Made by a program: the position numbers and the translations under genes
NCBI RefSeq assembly: GCF_026167665.1
Contig: NZ_CP098740.1
Coordinates: 3,100,001 to 3,164,000, forward strand
Source: Streptomyces drozdowiczii
GTDB lineage: Bacteria; Actinomycetota; Actinomycetes; Streptomycetales; Streptomycetaceae
Direction: 5' to 3'
Length of the DNA: 64,000 bases
The notes under the pieces: model-generated
What the model saw: only the letters and a program-made list of their open reading frames with translations
Databases searched by the model: none
What the model was told of the DNA's origin: nothing
Shown: piece by piece, positions 44,704 through 53,208 of the stretch
How positions within the stretch are numbered: the first letter of the stretch is position 1
Layout of the letters: each line of letters begins with the position of its first letter

Positions 44704-45627
44704 ATGTTGCCTGCGGTGGAGACGGATGACGAGTGGGACGCTGTCGTCCCCGACGAGAGCGTGATGCGTCCGGGGGTGGAAGACCTCTGCGCACGTCTCG
44801 GGCTCTCCGGCGCCTCGCTGGTTCGCTTCTCTGACGGGTCCCAGCCGGTCTACGCGGTGGGGGACGACCAGGTACTCAAGCTCTTCCCCGGAGCTGCCGC
44901 TCGGCGCGGAGTGGTCGAGAGCCGTGTCCTCGCCCATGTTCAGGGGCGGCTGCCCGTGCCGACACCCGTGGTGCGGGCCTCCGGCTCATACGAGAACGGC
45001 TGGCAGTACGTACTGATGTCCAGGCTGCGCGGCGAGAACCTCGCGCACTCCTGGGGGCACGTACCCCGGAATCATCGTGCCCGGCTCGTCTCCGAGATCG
45101 GTGAGGCCCTCGCGTCGTTGCACTCCCTCAGCCCTGATCAGGTGCGGGACGTCCTCGGCCCCGATGACTGGGGCAGCTTTCTCGACCGTCAGAGAGCCGG
45201 CGCGGTGGAACAGCAGCGCGCCCATGGACTGTCGGCGGCCTGGCTGGAGCAAATCCCGGGTTTCCTCGCTTCGGTTCCGTTGCCACGAGCGCCACAGCCC
45301 TCTCTGCTGCACACCGAGGTCATGCGGCAGCATTTCCTGGTCGACCCCGACGGATGGCGGCTGACCGGTCTGTTCGACTTCGAACCAGCGATGATCGGTG
45401 ACCGCGCGTACGACTTCGTTGGTGTCGGCCTGTTCGTCACCTGTGGCGATCCGGCCCTGTTGCGTCGTCTCACCGAGGCATACGGCCACAGCTTCGAGCC
45501 GCATGAACTCATGGCCTACACGCTGCTACACGCATACAGCCACCTTCCCTGGTACATGAGAGAACTGCCCTCACCTGCCGAAAGATCGCTGTCCGCACTC
45601 GCAGACGCGTGGTTCGGCACGGTGTGA
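44704..45627 (+). CDS. Aminoglycoside-phosphotransferase-family protein with variant catalytic loop
   Basis: A 307-residue APH/choline-kinase-fold protein. The N-lobe has QVLKLFPGAA with the ATP-binding Lys; the hinge is QYVLMSRLRGENLAHSWG. The catalytic loop reads LLHTEVMRQHFLVD where active enzymes have H-G-D-x-x-x-x-N, so the base Asp is Glu and the Asn is His. The metal Asp remains in LFDFEPAMIGDRAYDF. The kinase substrate is unknown; resistance should not be assumed. Start is ATG 44704. Confidence 0.8.
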   Translation: MLPAVETDDEWDAVVPDESVMRPGVEDLCARLGLSGASLVRFSDGSQPVYAVGDDQVLKLFPGAAARRGVVESRVLAHVQGRLPVPTPVVRASGSYENGWQYVLMSRLRGENLAHSWGHVPRNHRARLVSEIGEALASLHSLSPDQVRDVLGPDDWGSFLDRQRAGAVEQQRAHGLSAAWLEQIPGFLASVPLPRAPQPSLLHTEVMRQHFLVDPDGWRLTGLFDFEPAMIGDRAYDFVGVGLFVTCGDPALLRRLTEAYGHSFEPHELMAYTLLHAYSHLPWYMRELPSPAERSLSALADAWFGTV

Positions 45628-45827
45628 GAGGCGGGCCCCCGCCGGCTGGTGCGCCCTGCACGGCCCGGGGCTCAAGCCCCGAGTTCCGAGCGCTCTTTGA
45701 GTGGAATGGTTGGGAGGGCCTGTACCCGCCCACCCGCCCCCGTTACCCGCAAGGGTTCACTTTTCGCGACCGAGTTGCGACGGACGGTAGGCACGCTTTA
45801 GCTTCAGCGAGGACATAGACCTAAGAC

Positions 45828-45861
45828 GGCCCCCGCCGGTGTGGCAACACCGCCAGGGGCC
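45828..45861 (+). promoter_or_regulatory. Leader hairpin before the HTH/zinc-ribbon gene
   Basis: GGCCCCCGCCGGTGT and ACACCGCCAGGGGCC arms pair imperfectly (one bulge or mismatch) around a very short loop, 37 nt before the ATG at 45898. In the 270-bp leader it could be an attenuator or an operator. The rest of the leader shows no recognised element. Confidence 0.45.
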
Positions 45862-45897
45862 TGACCACCTCGATCGAAGGCTGACGGAGACGATCAG

Positions 45898-46737
45898 ATG
45901 GCTGACGACCAGTCTAGTAGCGCGCCCTTCCCCCACCACCCGATGGCGAACCCCGGTTACGGCAAACGTTCCGCGCCGGATCAACGCCCCCGTACGGGTC
46001 AGGACTTCACGCACCTCCATCCCCGTGACGCGGCCATCGCCGCGTACATCGACGGGCTCTGCGACGGCGCCGACATCTCCGTAAAGGCGCTGGCCAAAGC
46101 GCTTCCGTACGGGCAGTGCGCCGTCCGAACGTCGCTGAACCGCCTCCAGGAGGCGGGGCACCTGCGCCGGGGCAGCGAGTGCGTGGCGAGCGGGGTGAAC
46201 CTGCTGTGGGTGACGCGGACGTTCTTTTCCCGCACCGCGCGGGACGACACCTGGTGGGCGAGCTTCAGTCGGGGCGACGTACCCAAGGAGGCCCAGCGGG
46301 AAACGCGTTCACGGGCGTTCATCCTGCTCGCGGCCCTGGGCCGCCAGGCCCCCGTGCTGTCGCTGTCGCACCGGGAGTGCGTCGCGCTGGAGCCGCAGGC
46401 GTCGGAGTGGCTGCGCAGGGGGGCCACGGAGCCTGAAGTGCTCCGAGCCCTTACCACCGGACTGCCGGACGTAATCCACCACCCGGCGGCCTTCGTCGCC
46501 AAACGCCTCCAGACGAAACTTCCCCCGGCCCGCGAATCCCACCCGGTCCTGCGCACCCTGGAATGCAGCGAGTGCCGCGCCCCGGGCGCCCCCGAAGCGC
46601 TCCCGGGCGGCAAGTGCCGCCCCTGTGCGGGCAGACCGACCCGTGCGACCCCGGCCCTCCCCGCCCAGCAGGTCCACGCCCAGGCCCGCGCCGTACGCGC
46701 GGGCCTGATCCCCAAGTCGAACCGCCCCAAACGCTGA
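45898..46737 (+). CDS. Winged-helix/HTH protein with C-terminal zinc ribbon
   Basis: A 279-residue protein. Residues about 40-100 form a winged helix (AAIAAYIDGLCDGADISVKA, KALPYGQCAVRTSLNRLQEA, GHLRRGSECVASG), similar to MarR/replication-initiator-type HTHs. The C-terminus carries LECSECRAPG and GGKCRPCAG, a CxxC...CxxC zinc ribbon, then a basic tail. Streptomyces homologues are often annotated as MarR-family or HTH proteins. No sensing domain is evident. Target genes are unknown. Confidence 0.72.
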   Translation: MADDQSSSAPFPHHPMANPGYGKRSAPDQRPRTGQDFTHLHPRDAAIAAYIDGLCDGADISVKALAKALPYGQCAVRTSLNRLQEAGHLRRGSECVASGVNLLWVTRTFFSRTARDDTWWASFSRGDVPKEAQRETRSRAFILLAALGRQAPVLSLSHRECVALEPQASEWLRRGATEPEVLRALTTGLPDVIHHPAAFVAKRLQTKLPPARESHPVLRTLECSECRAPGAPEALPGGKCRPCAGRPTRATPALPAQQVHAQARAVRAGLIPKSNRPKR

Positions 46738-46812
46738 CGCGCTACCGCTCCCCCGCGGCCATGTCCGGCCGGGGCAGGCTCGTCTTCCTCTGCTCGTGCC
46801 CGAATGACGGGA

Positions 46813-46839
46813 CCCCCGCGCCGGGTGACGGCGCGGGGG
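46813..46839. terminator. Bidirectional terminator hairpin
   Basis: CCCCCGCGCC (46813-46822) and GGCGCGGGGG (46830-46839) pair perfectly around a 7-nt loop, between the convergent HTH/zinc-ribbon gene and peptidoglycan-binding gene. Confidence 0.8.
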
Positions 46840-46852
46840 CGGCGGCGGGGTG

Positions 46853-47218
46853 TCAGTGGGTGGTGGGAATGAGGGTGGGGCAGACTTCGCCCTCGATCAG
46901 GCCGCCGGAGTACTTGAGGTAGTCGTAGTAGAGGACGTCGCCGGTCCTCGGGCCGACGATGCCGTCCGCCGAGAGGCCGTGGCGGCGCTGGAAGTCGGTC
47001 AGGGCCGCGTAGGTGGCCTGGCCGTACACGCCGTCGCGCACCAGGTTGTACCCGGCCAGCTCCAGCGCCCGCTGCACGCAGAGCACCGGCGTGCCGCGCT
47101 GGTCGGGCTTGACGTACGGGACGCCCACGTCGGCCTGGGCGACGCCGGCGAGCGAGGTGACGACGATGGCGGCCGTGCCGAAGGCGACGGCTCCGCGCCG
47201 GAGGGCGGTCTTGATCAT
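46853..47218 (-). CDS. Secreted peptidoglycan-binding domain protein
   Basis: A 121-residue protein with a signal peptide (MIKTALRRGAVAFGTAAIVV, cleavage near AGVAQA) and one PG_binding_1 domain: VLCVQRALELAGYNLVRDG, YGQATYAALTDFQRRHGLSA, DGIVGPRTGDVLY. Two Cys residues (VLCVQ and EVCPT) could form a disulfide. It has no catalytic domain, so it is probably a small wall-associated binding protein. Confidence 0.87.
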   Translation of the reverse strand: MIKTALRRGAVAFGTAAIVVTSLAGVAQADVGVPYVKPDQRGTPVLCVQRALELAGYNLVRDGVYGQATYAALTDFQRRHGLSADGIVGPRTGDVLYYDYLKYSGGLIEGEVCPTLIPTTH

Positions 47219-47472
47219 GGAAGGTTCCCCATCTCAGAAGCGGTCACGGGCCGCCCGGCAGGGCAGTCCGCGACTCGGACAGGGATCACTCTCAGGACCG
47301 CGCCACCCGTCCCACCAGGACTTCCCGTCCCTGAGACATCCCGGGCCAACCGGACACGCCCGAGCGGCACGTCCACTCCGTCCCACCCGCGTCCCACCCG
47401 TGTCCCGGTGGCGTTTCCCGGGGCGGGACGCGCCTACGGCCCGACGGGCGCGGCCGGACCGCCCCGCGACGC

Positions 47473-47799
47473 CTACTCGGCGGGATCGGCCGGACTGTCC
47501 GCGATGAGCTTCAGCAGGCCCGGGAAGCGGGACTCGATGTCCGCGCGGCGGAGTTGGGCCATGCGGCTGTTGCCGCGGTCCACCTGGCGGACCAGGCCCG
47601 CCTCTCGGAGGATCCGGAAGTGGTGCGTCCGGGTCGACTTGGAGACGGGCAGGCCGAACGACGTACAGGAGCGTTCCGTGCCGTCCGGCTGGGCGGCCAG
47701 GGTCGCCACGACCAGGTAGCGCAGGGGGTCGGACAGGGCCTTCATGACGGCCTGGAGCTCCATCTCCTCCGGGGTCGGATGCCCTTCGGCGTCCGGCAT
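47473..47799 (-). CDS. ArsR-type winged-helix regulator
   Basis: A 108-residue repressor-like protein. EEMELQAVMKALSDPLRYLV is the ArsR start, and GLPVSKSTRTHHFRILREAG the recognition helix, followed by the wing VDRGNSRMAQLRRADI. There is no Cys-rich metal site, so it probably senses an organic ligand. It is divergent from an MFS exporter, with two related inverted repeats between, indicating control of that exporter and itself. Confidence 0.88.
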   Translation of the reverse strand: MPDAEGHPTPEEMELQAVMKALSDPLRYLVVATLAAQPDGTERSCTSFGLPVSKSTRTHHFRILREAGLVRQVDRGNSRMAQLRRADIESRFPGLLKLIADSPADPAE

Positions 47800-47838
47800 G
47801 ACGCACCTCCTCCGCTTCGGTGACGGGCCCCGCCACCA

Positions 47839-47910
47839 AGGTACTACTTGCGTCGTACCTGACGCCGTGCCAGTCTATCCCGCGCCAGGTACGAAATCCC
47901 TCGTACCTGG
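47839..47910. promoter_or_regulatory. Two ArsR-type operators between regulator and MFS gene
   Basis: The distal site has AGGTAC (47839-47844) and GTACCT (47855-47860). The proximal site is a perfect 10-bp inverted repeat, CCAGGTACGA (47885-47894) and TCGTACCTGG (47901-47910), 37 bp before the MFS GTG. Both share the core AGGTAC...GTACCT, indicating one dimeric regulator, most likely the adjacent ArsR protein. Confidence 0.75.
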
Positions 47911-47947
47911 CCGTCCTCGTCTGCCCCCTCACCCCCGGAGCCCTCTC

Positions 47948-49356
47948 GTGCAACAGACCGCCCCCGCCCGGCAGGGGCTGACGCTCGCGGTCGTCCTGCT
48001 CGCCGTCTTCGTGGTGCCCACCTCGATATCCGGCACCGCCGTCGCGCTGCCCGCCATCGGCGCCGACCTCCACGCGGGCTCGGCATCCCTTCAATGGGTG
48101 GTGAACGCCTTCAACCTGGCCTTCGCCTGCTGCACCCTCGTCTGGGGCTCGCTCGCCGACCTCATCGGCCGCGTACGCGCCTTCACCACGGGCGCCGCGA
48201 TCTTCACCGCCGCGTCCGTCGCCTGCGCCGTCACGCCCAACGTGTACGTGCTCGACGCGGCCCGCGCGGTCGCCGGAATCGGGGGGCGGCGATCTTCGCC
48301 TGCGGGAGCGCGCTCATCTCCACGGCCTTCGACGGCGCCGCCCGCGCCAAGGCATTCGCGCTGTTCGGCACGGTCGCCGGAATCGGCGTCGCGCTCGGCC
48401 CCACCGTCTCGGGACCGGCCGTGGACGGACTCGGCTGGCGCTGGATCTTCGGGCTGCACGCCTTGGCCTTGGCGCTCGTGCTCCTCTGCCTGCCCGCCGT
48501 GGCGCGTACGGTCGAAGAGCCGCGCGACACCGACGCGCCCCGGCTCGACCTGCGCGGCGCCGCCGTCTTCGTCCTCGCGATGCTCGCGCTCACGTACGCC
48601 ATCGTGCAGGGCTCGCAGTGGGGCTGGACCGCGGCCGGCACGCTCGGCCTGCTCGCCGTCGCCCTCGTCCTGCTGGCGCTGTTCACCGCGCACTCACGGC
48701 GGGCCGAGGCCCCGCTGCTCGACCTGTCCGCCGTGCGGAACAAGGCGTTCCTCGCGTACTGCCTGGTGCCCGTCGCGGCCTCGTTCGGCTTCGTCACGCA
48801 GCTCACGTACCTGCCGACGTATCTGACGACCGTCGCGGGAGACAGCCCCTCCTCGGCGGGGGCGACGATGCTGCTGCTGACGCTGCCGGTGCTCGCCCTG
48901 CCCCTCGCCGGCGCGCAACTCGTGCAACGCGGCACTCCCGCGACCGCCGTGGTCCTGGCGTCACTGGGCTTCCTCGTGATCGGCGACCTCGCCCTGCTGC
49001 TCCTCGGCCCGGACACCTCCGCCCTCGCCATGGCCGTACCCATGCTGCTCACCGGGGCGGGCATGGGCCTTTCGGCCGGGCTGGTGGACGCCCAGGCGCT
49101 CGCCCTGGTCGACCCCGCGAAGGCCGGCATGGCGGCGGGCTTCCTCAACACCCTGCGCCTGGGCAGCGAGGCCGTCGCCGTGGCCGTCTTCGGCTCGGCG
49201 GTCGCGGGCCTCGCCGCCGGGCGGCAGGACAGCGGAACGTCCCCCGCCGCCGCCTACGACTCCGCTTTCCACACGCTGCTCTGGGTGATGGCGGCCGTCT
49301 GCGCGGCACTTGCCCTGGCCGTCATCGCCCTGGCCCGCGGGGAACGACGGATCTAG
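47948..49356 (+). pseudogene. DHA-type MFS exporter, single-base frameshift
   Basis: From GTG 47948 the first 115 residues contain helices 1-4 (GLTLAVVLLAVFVVPTSISG, LQWVVNAFNLAFACCTLVWG with LADLIGRVRAF). At the six-G run 48281-48286 frame is lost; a seventh G gives GIGGAAIFACGSALISTAFD, AFALFGTVAGIGVALGPTVS and the remaining helices to TAG at 49354-49356. The restored length is 469 residues. The first about 115 and last about 350 residues are otherwise perfectly consistent with one exporter. Divergent ArsR control suggests drug or metabolite efflux. Confidence 0.8.
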
Positions 49357-49985
49357 GGCGTGCGCAGCTCCGCGAACACGCCTCGGACCTCCGCGTCCTC
49401 CGGCGTACGCCAGGGACCGGAGACGTAACCCCGCGCGCCCTCCGGGCCGTCCGCGGCGGGTCGCAGGAGGCGGTTCACGCGGAGGGTCACGTCCCTTGTC
49501 GTCAGGTACGTGCCCGTGGGGTCGTCCGTGGCCCTGGCAGCCGCCACGCCGAGGGGGCTGCCGGTGCCGGAATGGGTGATCGTCCGGTCCGGGGTGTCGC
49601 TGACGCTCTGCGCCTGCGGCTCGGCGCGGCCGTCGAGGAGGGCGAAGAGCTGGGCCACCAGGACCGGGTCGTGGCAGCCGTCGTACACCCAGCGCTTCCC
49701 CAGCACGCCGTGCGTGGTCATGCCGATGAAGGCGTCCTCGGCGCCCGCGAGCGCGGCGCTCCGGTAGGTGAGCGGCACGAAGTACGGCACCGGCTCGGCG
49801 CCCGAGGTGTCGGTGGCCACCATGAACTCGATGCCCACCTCGCCCTGCGGGTCGTCCAGGCGGAAACCGCCGGACCTGACGAGGGAGGGGCGAGTGGGGC
49901 CCGCGTACCAGGGGCGGGTGGGAAGCCAGGTGGTGAGCAGTTCGAGCTTGGTCGGCGACAGGGTGGTGCGGTGGATGACGGCCAT
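49353..49985 (-). CDS. Maltokinase N-terminal cap-like protein
   Basis: A 210-residue protein starting ATG 49985 (MAVIHRTTLSPTKLELLTTW). The pattern LPTRPWYAGPTRPSLVRSGG, FRLDDPQGEVGIEFMV, YRSAALAGAEDAFIGMTTHG and VYDGCHDPVLVAQLFAL is that of the cap domain at the N-terminus of mycobacterial/streptomycete maltokinase (Pep2/Mak), here without the kinase. Streptomyces copies are often called 1,4-alpha-glucan branching protein. The role is unknown. It converges with the MFS gene with overlapping stops. Confidence 0.75.
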   Translation of the reverse strand: MAVIHRTTLSPTKLELLTTWLPTRPWYAGPTRPSLVRSGGFRLDDPQGEVGIEFMVATDTSGAEPVPYFVPLTYRSAALAGAEDAFIGMTTHGVLGKRWVYDGCHDPVLVAQLFALLDGRAEPQAQSVSDTPDRTITHSGTGSPLGVAAARATDDPTGTYLTTRDVTLRVNRLLRPAADGPEGARGYVSGPWRTPEDAEVRGVFAELRTP

Positions 49986-50069
49986 GCCGGAGGTCTCCCG
50001 TGGGTCGCGTGAACAGCTGCTTTCCCTGCGCGCGGGGGCGTTGTCAGACCCGCGCGCTAGGTTGAGCCT

Positions 50070-50765
50070 ATGACCTCTGGGGGCAGCACCACCGTACGTA
50101 TCAGGCCACAGCAGTTCCACGAGACCGCCGGCCTCGACGACTGGCGCGTCGTCGGCGAGGGCGCGTGCGCGTACTTCCGCACCGGCGGATCGTTCGCGGC
50201 CGGTACGCGCTTCGTCCAGGCCGTCGCCGAGCTGCCGGACCTCGGTGACGAGCACCCGGACATCGACGTGCGGCGGGACGGCGTGACCGTACGGCTGATC
50301 ACGCTCACCGACGAGTATTTCGGGATGACCAGCCGTCATGTCGAGGTGGCCCGACGGATATCGGAGACGGCCCGGGCCCAGGGCCTGACCGCCGACCCGT
50401 CCTTCATCCAGACCGTGCAGGTCACCGTGGACGCGCTCGACGGCCCCGCCGTGGTCGCGTTCTGGCGCGCCCTGCTCGGCTACGAACACCGCGCCGGCAG
50501 CCCCGAGGACCTGGTCGACCCGCGTCGGCGCGGCGCCCCCTTCTACTTCCAGCGGATGGACGCCCCGCGCCCCCAGCGCAACCGCGTCCACGTCGACGTA
50601 TGGGTGCCGTACGACCAGGCCGAGGCCCGGATCGCCGCCGCCCTGGCCGCCGGGGGCCGGCTGCTGAACGACGCGGACGCCCCGCACAACTGGGTCCTCG
50701 CCGACCCCGAGGGCAACGAGGCGTGCATAGGGGTGGCCGGTCCGCCCGGACCGGCCACCGACTAG
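50070..50765 (+). CDS. Fusion of a pterin-carbinolamine-dehydratase-like domain and a VOC domain
   Basis: A 231-residue protein with two modules. Residues about 15-110 resemble 4a-hydroxytetrahydrobiopterin dehydratase (FVQAVAELPDLGDEHPDIDV, VTVRLITLTDEYFGMTSRHV), but the usual E-H-H-P is D-E-H-P. Residues about 120-225 are a VOC/glyoxalase fold (VQVTVDALDGPAVVAFWRAL, VHVDVWVPYDQAEARIAAAL, VLADPEGNEACI). Such fusions are recurrent in actinomycetes and their substrate is unknown. Start ATG 50070. Confidence 0.83.
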   Translation: MTSGGSTTVRIRPQQFHETAGLDDWRVVGEGACAYFRTGGSFAAGTRFVQAVAELPDLGDEHPDIDVRRDGVTVRLITLTDEYFGMTSRHVEVARRISETARAQGLTADPSFIQTVQVTVDALDGPAVVAFWRALLGYEHRAGSPEDLVDPRRRGAPFYFQRMDAPRPQRNRVHVDVWVPYDQAEARIAAALAAGGRLLNDADAPHNWVLADPEGNEACIGVAGPPGPATD

Positions 50766-50775
50766 GACCTGCGCG

Positions 50776-52836
50776 TCACCACCCGGAGGGAGCGGGAGGC
50801 GGGACCACCGCCGGGCGGTCGTCGCAGGTGATCGTGTTGGGCAGCAGCCACGGCGCGAGCCAGCCGCCGTCGTTGCCGCCCAGGTCCGTGAGGCCGAACT
50901 CCGACCCCGTGGAGGGGAAGTTGAACGAGCCGCAGTTGTTGACGCCCACCGCGCCCACGTTGCGCGCGTCCACGTTCTCGAAGGTGGCGCCGCCCGCCGC
51001 GCGGGCGCTCAGCACCGAGGTGCCCGTGCCGTCCACCCTGATGTCCTTGAAGTGGATGTTCTTGATGACGTACTGGTCCTTCACCCCCCAGTCCGAGACC
51101 AGCATGACCGCGTTGTACGTGCTGTCCAGGAAGTCGTTTCCGGTGACCCGGATATCGGCGCCGTCGATGCTCCGGTCCAGCGCGTAGACCCACAGCGCGC
51201 CGAGCCCGATCTTCCAGTTCAGCTCGAACGTGCCCGCCCGGACCGTGGTGTTGCGCGCGAGCTCCACCTTCCCGGCGAACGGCTCGGCACCGAAGCGGGA
51301 GCCGAGGTGCAGCGCGCTGCCCTCGCGGACCGGGTCGGCGACGAGGTTGTCGGAGACGGTGATGTCGCTGCCGCCGTAGATCGCGATGCCGTTGGCGAGG
51401 ACCGGGGTCTGCACGGTGTTGTGGTCGAAGGTGTTGCGGGCGTTGGTGGTCTTCTCGGCCCACATGGCGAGGCCGTCGTCGCCCGAGTTCCGCACGAAGG
51501 TGTTGGTGACGCGTGAATCGGTCACGCCTGTGTGGAAGTTGATGGCGTCCGCGATCTGGTCCACGATCACGGTGTCGGAGACCTTCAGGTTCTTCATCGG
51601 GCCGTCGAACCACATGCCGACCTTGGTGTGGCTGATGTGCAGGCCCGAGATGGTCGAATCGCTCATCGCGCCGCCGATCGCGTTGACCTGATCGGTGTCG
51701 ATGCGCTCGCGCACGTCGCCCTCGATGGCGAAGCCGGACAGATGCACGTTCCGGCTGCCGCCCTCGGCCGCCGTCTTCCCGTAGAAGCCGACGCCGGTGT
51801 GCGTGGACCCGTCGGCGGCGGGCTCGTCGAGCGCCACCTCACGGCCCTTGATCTTCGTGTACCAGCTCCCCGCACCGGTGATCGTGACGTCGTCCACGAC
51901 GATGTGCCGGTCCACGCGGTACGTCCCCGGCGGGATGTACACCTTCAGATGGGTGCGCCGGGCGAAGGCGATCGCCTTCTCGATCGCCCCGGCCGCGTCG
52001 CGCCGCCCGGTCGGATCGGCGCCGAACGCCAGGACGTTGGCGGCGAGGAGTTCGACGTGCGGCAGCCCGACGCGCTCGGAGTCCAGCAGGTCGATCGCCG
52101 TCCACGCGGCCCGGCTCCCGGCCGGCACGGTCAGCCGTACGGTGTCGCCCGCCCGGTACGTACGGCCGAGCAGGAGGCGCTGCTCGTCGTAGAAGTGGCT
52201 CGGCCGGAACGGCTTGTCCACGACCGGGGCGGGCGATGTGTCGGCGGGCACGCAGCCGCACTCGGTGATCCACCAGTCGGGGTGGAGGAGCCCGGCACCC
52301 GGGTCGTTGGAGAACGGGTACTGGTTGTACAGCCAGGAGTACTGCGAGGTCAGCGTCATCGTGGACCGCTTGGAACCGTTCACCGAGACGTCCAGCGGCG
52401 CCGTGATCCCTCCGCCGCCCGGTGCGTCCGGGATGCTGTAGCGCACGGTGATCGCGTTGGCCGCGGCGGGCAGCGTGAACTCCACGTACTGCCCGGGCGC
52501 CAGCTTCACCGCCTTCCGGCCGGACGCCTCGGACGGCAGCGTGTACGCGTCCCGGCCCGGGCCGACGACCGTGCCGTCGGTGACCGCGTTCTCGGCCTCC
52601 TGCTCGGCGAAGGCCACCTCCGCGCCGCGCCCCCGCACCAGCGCGGGGTCAAGCGCGGCGCGCGTGACGACCGGGGCCGGGGCGGCGGCGGGCCGGGGCC
52701 CGGCGAGCGCGGGCGCACCGGCCAGCACCCCGAACCCGACGGCGGCCGCGGTCACCGAGGCGACCGTGGACGCGTACAGCCCGGCCCGACGCGGTCTTCG
52801 CACCGCCGTCGCGACAGCGGCGAACTTCCGTGACAT
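50776..52836 (-). CDS. Secreted right-handed beta-helix glycosidase-like enzyme (GH87/GH28-related) with CBM-like N-domain
   Basis: A 686-residue exported protein. The signal peptide lies at about 1-45 (twin-Arg-like RRPRRAGLY, cleavage near APALAG). A CBM35/CBM6-like domain follows (about 70-260: FAEQEAENAVTDGTVVGPGR; YVEFTLPAAANAITVRYSIP), then LAANVLAFGADPTGRRDAAG, the start of a pectate-lyase-like superhelix (about 280-640) with repeated rungs such as STISGLHISHTKVGMWFDGP and FVRNSGDDGLAMWAEKTTN. The D-x-D pair NSGDDG is typical of GH28/GH87-type catalytic Asp residues. The likely substrate is a fungal or dextran-like alpha-glucan, but this is not certain. ATG 52836 is chosen. Confidence 0.75.
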   Translation of the reverse strand: MSRKFAAVATAVRRPRRAGLYASTVASVTAAAVGFGVLAGAPALAGPRPAAAPAPVVTRAALDPALVRGRGAEVAFAEQEAENAVTDGTVVGPGRDAYTLPSEASGRKAVKLAPGQYVEFTLPAAANAITVRYSIPDAPGGGGITAPLDVSVNGSKRSTMTLTSQYSWLYNQYPFSNDPGAGLLHPDWWITECGCVPADTSPAPVVDKPFRPSHFYDEQRLLLGRTYRAGDTVRLTVPAGSRAAWTAIDLLDSERVGLPHVELLAANVLAFGADPTGRRDAAGAIEKAIAFARRTHLKVYIPPGTYRVDRHIVVDDVTITGAGSWYTKIKGREVALDEPAADGSTHTGVGFYGKTAAEGGSRNVHLSGFAIEGDVRERIDTDQVNAIGGAMSDSTISGLHISHTKVGMWFDGPMKNLKVSDTVIVDQIADAINFHTGVTDSRVTNTFVRNSGDDGLAMWAEKTTNARNTFDHNTVQTPVLANGIAIYGGSDITVSDNLVADPVREGSALHLGSRFGAEPFAGKVELARNTTVRAGTFELNWKIGLGALWVYALDRSIDGADIRVTGNDFLDSTYNAVMLVSDWGVKDQYVIKNIHFKDIRVDGTGTSVLSARAAGGATFENVDARNVGAVGVNNCGSFNFPSTGSEFGLTDLGGNDGGWLAPWLLPNTITCDDRPAVVPPPAPSGW

Positions 52837-53208
52837 CGCATGCCCGTTTCTCTGAGTTCTGGTGTCAACGGCCGTGTGCGCGTGGGGAGTCGCCGCCGTC
52901 ATGAGTGAGCCGACAGTAGGGCGGCGACCCGCCTGCCCACAAGCTCCGTGCAGCCATTTTTTCGAGGGAGTGCAGAACAAGTGCGCTGTGCTGTCACTTT
53001 TTTGCGCAAGGGGCGCAAGGGTTCCTCGGGCGCCGAGCCTGTTCCGACCTTGTCCGTCCGATCACTGGTCTCATGACCTACTGGCCGGTATACAGGCGAG
53101 GTTGGGTCCGCCGGGCACGAGCCGCCGAGCGGCCGGGCGCCTCGCGGCACCCCGCGCGCCCCGGTCGCCGCCGCCCGCCCGCGGACTGTCGAATTCTCTG
53201 GGGAGGGC
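52837..53208. other. Divergent intergenic region with a small palindrome
   Basis: This spacer separates the beta-helix enzyme (minus) from the SGNH hydrolase (plus). TTGCGC (53002-53007) and GCGCAA (53013-53018) form an inverted repeat around AAGGG after a T-run, a possible operator or hairpin. No coding frame with a ribosome-binding site was seen until GGGGAGGG at 53200-53207. Confidence 0.45.

Noticed and set aside
43746..45627. Two-gene macrolide/aminoglycoside resistance cassette
   Set aside because: Both proteins lack key catalytic residues of their families, so resistance is not supported.
53064..53086. Possible second dre site near ACTGGTCTCATGACC upstream of the SGNH hydrolase
   Set aside because: The two half-sites are two bases too far apart and the right arm is poor compared with the 16-bp DasR consensus.
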